Source: Vibrio plantisponsor
Lineage (GTDB): Bacteria > Pseudomonadota > Gammaproteobacteria > Enterobacterales > Vibrionaceae
DNA length: 64,000 bases
Reading direction: 5' to 3'
Assembly: GCF_013041605.1 (NCBI RefSeq)
Contig: NZ_JABEQC010000002.1
Span: forward strand, 1-64,000
The notes under the pieces are model-generated. The model saw nothing but the letters and a program-made list of their open reading frames with translations, had not been told where the DNA came from and ran no database searches. The position numbers and the translations under genes are program-made. Of the stretch, positions 58,538 to 64,000 are shown in pieces (the first letter of the stretch is position 1; every line of letters begins with the position of its first letter).

Positions 58538-59011
58538 ATGTTAAGTTGGCAATTACTGTTTGGTCTTATTAACGACATGTTCTTTGCTGCCATTCCGGCG
58601 GTTGGTTTTGCTCTGGTTTTTAACGTCCCTGTTCCGGCACTGAAATATTGTGCACTGGGTGGCGCTATAGGCCATGGCTCTCGCTATTTAATGATGCAGT
58701 TTGGCATTCCTATTGAGTGGGCAACCTTCTTTGCTGCCACAATTGTCGGCATGATAGGTGTTCACTGGTCGCATAAGTTTCTGGCGCATCCTAAAGTGTT
58801 TACTGTCGCCGCACTTATCCCAATGGTGCCCGGTGTTTTCACTTATAAAGCGATGATCGCTATGGTGGAAATCAACCATTTAGGTTTTCGACCAGAACTG
58901 TTAGAGACTTTATTTGAGAACTTTCTCAAGGCGATGTTCATTATCGCCGGCCTAGCGGTTGGTCTTGCGGTGCCGGGGCTGTTATTCTATCGCCGAAAAC
59001 CCGTGGTTTAA
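58538..59011 (+). CDS. yjjB: YjjB, small part of a ThrE-type exporter
   Basis: Partner of YjjP. The 157 residues, the same length as E. coli YjjB, form about five helices, with the family segment VFTVAALIPMVPGVFTYKAM, which mirrors the VPGFP turn of YjjP. I place the start at ATG 58538, two bases after the yjjP stop; an in-frame ATG 18 codons upstream lies inside yjjP and is unlikely. folA starts 44 bases later. Confidence 0.87.
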   Translation: MLSWQLLFGLINDMFFAAIPAVGFALVFNVPVPALKYCALGGAIGHGSRYLMMQFGIPIEWATFFAATIVGMIGVHWSHKFLAHPKVFTVAALIPMVPGVFTYKAMIAMVEINHLGFRPELLETLFENFLKAMFIIAGLAVGLAVPGLLFYRRKPVV

Positions 59012-59055
59012 CAAACGGACAGTTTGAAGAAGTAATCGTCTAATAGGGAAGAATA

Positions 59056-59538
59056 ATGATCATCAGTATGATTGCCGCGATGGCAAATGATCGAATTATT
59101 GGCAAAGATAACCAAATGCCTTGGCACTTACCTGCTGATTTCGCTTGGTTTAAGCGTTGTACTTTAGGTAAGCCCGTTATCATGGGGCGTAAAACTTACG
59201 AATCGATTGGACGCCCTCTACCGGGACGGCAGAATATTGTGATCAGTCGTGATCCTAGCCTGAACATTGAAGGTGTAAAGGTGACTACTTCAATTGAAGA
59301 AGCGATTAAGCTAGCTGGTGACGTTGAAGAGGTGATGATCATCGGTGGTGGCAGTGTGTATGCGACTTGTCTGCCTAAGGCTGACCGTCTGTATGTTACC
59401 TATATTGATGCTGATATCGAAGGGGATACGCAGTTCCCAGATTGGGGAGATGGTTGGCTGGAAAGCCATAGCGAAACCTATTCGGCTGATGAAAAGAATG
59501 CCTACAATATGAAGTTTGTGATTCTAGAACGTCACTAA
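59056..59538 (+). CDS. folA: dihydrofolate reductase
   Basis: NADPH-dependent reduction of dihydrofolate to tetrahydrofolate; the chromosomal target of trimethoprim. The 160 residues have the conserved MIISMIAAMANDRIIG, NQMPWHLPADFAWFKR with the catalytic Asp (residue 27), MGRKTYESIGRPLPGR and MIIGGGSVYATCLP. The length is that of E. coli FolA (159), so it is the housekeeping gene and not a mobile dfr allele. TAGGGAAG precedes the ATG. Confidence 0.97.
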   Translation: MIISMIAAMANDRIIGKDNQMPWHLPADFAWFKRCTLGKPVIMGRKTYESIGRPLPGRQNIVISRDPSLNIEGVKVTTSIEEAIKLAGDVEEVMIIGGGSVYATCLPKADRLYVTYIDADIEGDTQFPDWGDGWLESHSETYSADEKNAYNMKFVILERH

Positions 59539-59547
59539 ATCATTGGA

Positions 59548-59589
59548 TAAAAAACAAAGCCCAGCATTATCGCTGGGCTTTGTTTATTT
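59548..59589. terminator. bidirectional terminator between folA and apaH
   Basis: Fourteen-pair perfect stem AAACAAAGCCCAGC/GCTGGGCTTTGTTT at 59552-59565/59572-59585, loop ATTATC, with an A run before and T-rich sequence after. Confidence 0.9.
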
Positions 59590-59594
59590 GAATT

Positions 59595-60413
59595 CTATTC
59601 AACGGCGGCGCTGAGTGCATCCTGAGTGAAGAATTTCTTTTCTTCCCAGTGCAGCAGGGTCAAATGTCCACCCCACACACATCCTGTATCAAGTCCAATC
59701 ACATCTTTGCCGTGATAGCCTTCCAATGCCGCCCAGTGCCCAAACAGAACGGTCTTTTCAATTGGTACTCTGTTTTTGAGGTCGAACCAAGGTTGTAGCA
59801 GATTACCGCTGACTTCCGACGGAGGAAGTTTACACTTCATATCCAGTCTTCCATCGATAAAACAGAATCTCATGCGAGTATAAGCGTTAATGATATAGCG
59901 ATAGCGATCCAGATCTTTAAGATCAGATCGCCATTGATCTGGTTGGTTGGAATACATGTTTTCAATCAGCCACATCCAACGATCACTTTGCAGTATGGAT
60001 TCGATCTCTTTTGCACATTCACGCGCAGTGTCTAAATCCCACTTAGGTGAGATACCCGCATGACAAACAACAAACTCATCGTGCTCTAAAAGCAGTGGCT
60101 GTTCACGTAACCAGTGCAGGAGTTCATCTCTGTCTTCTGCTTCTAATATTGGTCGTGTTTTATCTTTGCTTTTAATTGGATGAATGCCACAGGCGACAGC
60201 CAGGAGATGCAAATCGTGATTGCCTAAAACGACTTTTGCTGCATCACCCAACGAGCGAATGAAGCGCAACGTTTCTAAAGACTTAGGACCACGAGCAACG
60301 AGATCACCCGCTACCCACAAGATATCTTCTTGCGGATCGAAATTAACTTGTTCAAGCAGTAACTGAAGTTCGTCAAAACAGCCTTGGATATCACCAACAA
60401 TATAATTCGCCAC
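59595..60413 (-). CDS. apaH: symmetrical bis(5'-nucleosyl)-tetraphosphatase
   Basis: Splits Ap4A into two ADP and removes Np4 caps from RNA. The 272 residues carry the metallophosphatase motifs YIVGDIQGCFDEL, VAGDLVARGPKSLE, VLGNHDLHLLAV and VCHAGISP, with FGHWAALEG towards the end, as in E. coli ApaH (280). It is the last gene of surA-pdxA-rsmA-apaG-apaH, 11 bases after apaG. Confidence 0.97.
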   Translation of the reverse strand: MANYIVGDIQGCFDELQLLLEQVNFDPQEDILWVAGDLVARGPKSLETLRFIRSLGDAAKVVLGNHDLHLLAVACGIHPIKSKDKTRPILEAEDRDELLHWLREQPLLLEHDEFVVCHAGISPKWDLDTARECAKEIESILQSDRWMWLIENMYSNQPDQWRSDLKDLDRYRYIINAYTRMRFCFIDGRLDMKCKLPPSEVSGNLLQPWFDLKNRVPIEKTVLFGHWAALEGYHGKDVIGLDTGCVWGGHLTLLHWEEKKFFTQDALSAAVE

Positions 60414-60424
60414 TGTTACTCCGG

Positions 60425-60808
60425 TTAGTTTAAAACGTTAGGGACGGCCAAACGGAAAGGCTCGATATTGGCGATGAACTCTTTACCCTCATGATCTTGC
60501 ATGATGTAGTGCCCTTGCATTACGCCAACAGGTGTTTCAATTGCCGTTCCACTGGTATAGGTGTACTCATCGTTGGCATCAATAAAAGGTTGTTCGCCGA
60601 CCACGCCATCACCTTCTATAACCAGTTGCTTGCCATTGGCATCGGTGATTAACCAACGACGGCTGATGAGTTGTACAGTTTCAGGGCTCAGGTTTTTAAT
60701 GGTAATCAGGTACGCGAATACGTAGCGCATCTGCTCAGGAGTCGATTGTTCAGGGATATATTTGGTATGAACTTGAATCTTAATACAAGGCGCAGAGACA
60801 TCATCCAT
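60425..60808 (-). CDS. apaG: ApaG
   Basis: Small beta-sandwich protein of 127 residues (E. coli 125), with [31 protein letters not shown] and VGEQPFI, typical of ApaG. Its cellular role is not settled; the link with apaH is conserved. AAGGAGTTCAC precedes the ATG. A terminator-like hairpin separates it from rsmA, so apaG-apaH may have an extra promoter. Confidence 0.96.
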   Translation of the reverse strand: MDDVSAPCIKIQVHTKYIPEQSTPEQMRYVFAYLITIKNLSPETVQLISRRWLITDANGKQLVIEGDGVVGEQPFIDANDEYTYTSGTAIETPVGVMQGHYIMQDHEGKEFIANIEPFRLAVPNVLN

Positions 60809-60830
60809 GTGAACTCCTTATCAAGATAGG

Positions 60831-60865
60831 AAAAACAACAGGACGAGCTATGTCGTCCTGTTTTT
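60831..60865 (-). terminator. terminator after rsmA inside the surA-apaH cluster
   Basis: Nine-pair stem ACAGGACGA/TCGTCCTGT, loop of six, with leftward sequence GTTTTT after the stem. It also has a T run rightward. Confidence 0.75.
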
Positions 60866-60871
60866 AGTTTA

Positions 60872-61699
60872 CTACTCGTCGCTCTTATTGCTATCAGAAG
60901 CATTTGCGTCTAGCCAGTTTGCCATCGCAACAAACTGAGGCAGAGTCAGGTTTTCTGGACGCATGGAAGCGTTCACTCCGAGCTCTTCTAATACTTCAAG
61001 CGGCATTAGTGCTTTGTAGCAGTTACGTACAGTCTTACGACGCTGGTTGAAACCTTCACGAACTACGCGGTCTAGCCATTTCAGGCTCGTCGCTGGGTGA
61101 GGCAATTCTTCATAAGGAACCAAGCGTACAACTGCTGAATCTACTTTTGGTGGCGGAACAAATGCTGTTGGTGGCACTTCAAGTACTGGCACAACTTTGC
61201 AGTAGTACTGAGCCATAACTGTTAAGCGGCCATACGCTTTGCTACCTGGGCCTGCTGCAAGACGGTTCACCACTTCTTTTTGTAGCATAAAGTGCATATC
61301 TTGAATGTCTTTATGATATTCAAACAAGTGGAACATCAGTGGGGTAGAAATATTGTATGGCAGGTTACCAAAAATACGCAGTTTGTTGTTTGGCTTTACT
61401 AACTGAGTAAAGTCAAAACGCATGGCATCACCTTCATGAATGGTCAGTTTATCTGCCAATTCAGGATGGTTACGCAGACGTTCGGCCAAGTCACGGTCTA
61501 GCTCGATTACTGTGAACTTATCTACTTCACGACCAACGGGCTCTGTGATAGCGCCAAGACCCGGACCGATTTCAACCAAGTTTTGACCCGGACGTGGATT
61601 TATTGCTGAAACGATACCGTCGATAATATAAGGATCGTTTAGAAAGTTTTGACCAAAACGTTTACGCGCTTTGTGTCCTAAGTGGACATCATTTCTCAT
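60872..61699 (-). CDS. rsmA: 16S rRNA dimethyladenosine transferase (RsmA/KsgA)
   Basis: Dimethylates two adjacent adenines near the 3' end of 16S rRNA, a late check in 30S assembly; its loss gives kasugamycin resistance. The 275 residues start [20 protein letters not shown] and have the SAM-binding [13 protein letters not shown], the catalytic NLPYNIST and [14 protein letters not shown]. The start is ATG 61699 from alignment with KsgA, 13 bases after the pdxA stop; a longer frame overlaps pdxA and is rejected. Confidence 0.97.
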   Translation of the reverse strand: MRNDVHLGHKARKRFGQNFLNDPYIIDGIVSAINPRPGQNLVEIGPGLGAITEPVGREVDKFTVIELDRDLAERLRNHPELADKLTIHEGDAMRFDFTQLVKPNNKLRIFGNLPYNISTPLMFHLFEYHKDIQDMHFMLQKEVVNRLAAGPGSKAYGRLTVMAQYYCKVVPVLEVPPTAFVPPPKVDSAVVRLVPYEELPHPATSLKWLDRVVREGFNQRRKTVRNCYKALMPLEVLEELGVNASMRPENLTLPQFVAMANWLDANASDSNKSDE

Positions 61700-61712
61700 A
61701 GTGTTCTCGAAG

Positions 61713-62705
61713 TTAATTCGTTTTCTTATCAACTAATTCAATAGCTTGAGCGAGTGCTGTTCTGAAACTACCAATATCGGCTGTACCTGTAGCAGCAAGG
61801 TCTAATGCTGTGCCATGGTCGACAGACGTTCGGATAAAAGGCAGACCTAATGTGATATTCACCGAGCGACCAAAGCCTTTGTATTTCAATACAGGGAGAA
61901 CTTGATCATGGTACATACCTAAAACGGCATCCGCTTTTTGCAAGTATTTGTCGTTGAAGATGGTGTCTGCTGGCAGTGGACCAATCAGATTTATGCCATC
62001 TTGCTGACGTAATTTTTCCAATGTTGGAGTAATGGTATCGATTTCTTCTCGACCCAACACGCCATCTTCACCTGCATGAGGATTAAGGCCGCATACATAT
62101 ATAGTAGGCTGCTCAATCGCAAATTTCTCAACGAGATCCTTGTGGAGAATATGAATGATCTTTTCTAGACGCTCACTGGTTACCGCTTTAGAAACGTAAG
62201 CCAATGGTATATGCGTGGTTACAAGTGCAACTCGTAATCCTTCCGTTGCCAGCATCATCACCACCAGTGGTGTATTAGATTGCTCGGCAAAAAACTCAGT
62301 GTGGCCACTAAAGGCAACACCGGCTCGGTTGATCACCCCTTTGTGTACAGGGCCGGTGACAATAGCATCAAATTCATTATTCATACAGCCCAAAGCGGCT
62401 CTTTCTAATGTTTTTAATACGTAATGTCCGTTTTGTTCATCGAGCTGACCTGCAACAACAGGCGCTGTGGTCGCGATGTGGTCAACAACCAGTGTGCCTG
62501 CTTTTTGCGGTTGTGGCGTTAGTTCAGCATTGTAATCAAGCAGTTCAACATTGATGCCGAGCGCTGTCGCTCTTTCCGCCAACATGTTTTTATCCGCACA
62601 GACAACGATTTGATGTGTCCAGTCTTCTTTGGATAGCGCTAAAACAAGATCGGGGCCAATACCCGCAGGCTCACCAGCGGTAACCACGATGCGTTTAATT
62701 TTCAT
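61713..62705 (-). CDS. pdxA: 4-hydroxythreonine-4-phosphate dehydrogenase
   Basis: NAD-dependent step of pyridoxal-5'-phosphate synthesis, followed by spontaneous decarboxylation to the amine used by PdxJ. The 330 residues carry [14 protein letters not shown] at the start, [10 protein letters not shown], the metal-binding [10 protein letters not shown] and [16 protein letters not shown], all PdxA motifs, and end near [19 protein letters not shown] 62705 overlaps the end of surA by 11 bases, so translation is likely coupled. PLP made here also serves the aminotransferase coded at 8251. Confidence 0.97.
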   Translation of the reverse strand: MKIKRIVVTAGEPAGIGPDLVLALSKEDWTHQIVVCADKNMLAERATALGINVELLDYNAELTPQPQKAGTLVVDHIATTAPVVAGQLDEQNGHYVLKTLERAALGCMNNEFDAIVTGPVHKGVINRAGVAFSGHTEFFAEQSNTPLVVMMLATEGLRVALVTTHIPLAYVSKAVTSERLEKIIHILHKDLVEKFAIEQPTIYVCGLNPHAGEDGVLGREEIDTITPTLEKLRQQDGINLIGPLPADTIFNDKYLQKADAVLGMYHDQVLPVLKYKGFGRSVNITLGLPFIRTSVDHGTALDLAATGTADIGSFRTALAQAIELVDKKTN

Positions 62706-63990
62706 CCTGATCACCTTTTAACTCTTCAACAAATGCACTTGCTCGCAGTTCTTGTATCCAAGCACCGGCTTCTTCGTTGAATTTACGGTTGAACAGAATA
62801 CCGTAGGCTTTGTTCTTCAACGCAGAGTCTGTTCGGTCTACTTCGCGTCTATCAAGGACTTCTACTATGTGCCAGCCGTGTACAGTTTTAAACGGTTCAC
62901 TGATTTGTCCGACTGGTAGTGTTTCAACCTGATGTTTAAATTCTGGAACGTACAGATCTGGCGTTTGGTAACCTAGCTCACCGTGTTGTGCGGCAGAGCC
63001 TGGGTCTTGGCTGTATTGCTGTGCTAGGTCGCCGAAGTTGGCTTTACCCGCTTTAATCTGCTCGATAAAGCCTTCAAGTTGCTTCTTCGCGCCTTCATCA
63101 CTCAGAATAATGGTTGGCTTGATCAAAATATGGCGAGTATTTACTTCAGTTACCGCAACGGTTTCTAAGCCTTTTACATCATCGATTTTTAAGATATGAA
63201 AACCAACACCGCTGCGGAATGGTCCGATAATGCTACCTTTGTTTTGCATCTTGATTTGGTCGGCAAAAATGGTTGGCATCTCTTCTTTACGCATCCAACC
63301 CCAGTTACCGCCTTCCAGTGCTTTTGGCCCTTTGGAGTAGCTGTACGCCATTTTACTAAAGTCAGCACCGGAATTGAGTTGTTCAACCAGTTCATTAGCT
63401 TGCTTTTCTAACTGAGTTTTATCTTGGTTATCATTGAAGCGCAGTTGAATATGGCTGATTTTATATTGAACGGTTGCGTTGGTTTCTTGAGCAAGGAGCT
63501 CAGCTAATGTATCGACTTCTGCTGGCAAAATATTGATACGACGGCGAACCATGGCATTTCGGGCTTCACTGACCGACATCTCTTTTCGCACTTGTTCGCG
63601 AAATTCAGCATAGGTGAGGCCTTGTGCGCTTACTGAAGCTTGCAGCTGTTCTAATGTTTGATTGTTTTGTTTGGCAATATTACCAATAGCATCGTTTAGT
63701 CGAGCATCGTCAATACGCACGCCAATGCGCTCAGCTTCTTGTTGTTGTAGCGTATCAATGATGAGTTTTTCTCTTACCTGATCACGCAGAACCGATTCTT
63801 CTGGCAAAGATTGATCATTACTACTGGCATTTACTTTGACCGTTTTTAATGCACTGTCGATGTCACTTTGTAAGATAACACCACCGTTTACAATGATGGC
63901 AACGCGGTCGAGTTCTACTGGTGCAGCATTAACATTGCTCATGCTTAGAGCTGCGACTAAACCTAAGAGGGTGTGTTTCCACAAGTTCAT
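62695..63990 (-). CDS. surA: periplasmic chaperone/peptidyl-prolyl isomerase SurA
   Basis: Helps outer-membrane proteins such as LptD fold. The 431 residues (E. coli 428) have a signal peptide ([15 protein letters not shown]) and the N-terminal chaperone domain, beginning [20 protein letters not shown]. Two parvulin domains follow, with [13 protein letters not shown] and [15 protein letters not shown], and a C-terminal helix closes the protein. The gene is complete: AGGAATTTAA precedes the ATG at the very edge of the window. lptD is expected just outside. Confidence 0.97.
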   Translation of the reverse strand: MNLWKHTLLGLVAALSMSNVNAAPVELDRVAIIVNGGVILQSDIDSALKTVKVNASSNDQSLPEESVLRDQVREKLIIDTLQQQEAERIGVRIDDARLNDAIGNIAKQNNQTLEQLQASVSAQGLTYAEFREQVRKEMSVSEARNAMVRRRINILPAEVDTLAELLAQETNATVQYKISHIQLRFNDNQDKTQLEKQANELVEQLNSGADFSKMAYSYSKGPKALEGGNWGWMRKEEMPTIFADQIKMQNKGSIIGPFRSGVGFHILKIDDVKGLETVAVTEVNTRHILIKPTIILSDEGAKKQLEGFIEQIKAGKANFGDLAQQYSQDPGSAAQHGELGYQTPDLYVPEFKHQVETLPVGQISEPFKTVHGWHIVEVLDRREVDRTDSALKNKAYGILFNRKFNEEAGAWIQELRASAFVEELKGDQDEN

Positions 63991-64000
63991 TTAAATTCCT

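Overview
The window is a stretch of core chromosome from a Vibrio species or a very close Vibrionaceae relative. Three things point there: the complete MSHA type IV pilus locus, a QstR-like LuxR-family regulator between galU and ssb, and the gene order metH/lysC/aminotransferase/pglL/uvrA/galU/qstR/ssb/csrD/msh/mreBCD, which is the order known from Vibrio cholerae. I see no insertion sequence, prophage, integron or CRISPR array. The species cannot be named from the sequence alone.

Layout. 1-690: tail of an rRNA operon (spacer after 23S, 5S rRNA, tRNA-Asp, terminator), followed by a decayed second copy of the tRNA-Asp/terminator unit. 1057-16220: mostly single genes: a CPA1 Na+/H+ antiporter, metH behind a MetJ operator, lysC behind a lysine riboswitch, a class V aminotransferase, a PglL-type O-oligosaccharyltransferase, uvrA behind a LexA box, galU and qstR. 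16221-47488: about 31 kb read entirely rightward: ssb, csrD, the msh genes (I J K L M N E G, then B A C D O P Q), the cell-shape genes mreBCD, then maf, rng, yhdP, a nitrilase-family amidase, tldD, rraB and an unassigned protein resembling only the N-terminal part of a beta-mannosidase. 47532-53091: leftward genes for a DUF2061 membrane protein, a TAXI-type TRAP transporter with its own UspA protein, and argR. 53415-59538: mdh, ispB (leftward), rplU-rpmA, obgE, yjjP-yjjB and folA. 59595-63990: the leftward surA-pdxA-rsmA-apaG-apaH cluster.

How the genes work together. The msh block contains the parts of a type IV pilus: cyclic-di-GMP-responsive ATPase MshE, platform MshG, secretin MshL, alignment proteins MshI/J/K/M/N, major pilin MshA, minor pilins MshB/C/D/O, pilin-like MshP and the large secreted MshQ. 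CsrD just upstream, RNase G (rng) and the RNase E inhibitor RraB put three RNase E/G-linked factors within 30 kb. metH, lysC and argR each have, or are themselves, an amino-acid-responsive control element. The TRAP permease, its binding protein and UspA form one transport operon with stem-loops at the gene borders.

Nothing here is clearly a new system. The items most worth following are the lone beta-mannosidase-like N-terminal protein, the terminator-like hairpin with no gene before it upstream of rplU, the tRNA-Asp pseudogene, the absence of mshF, and the AT-rich first third of mshQ.
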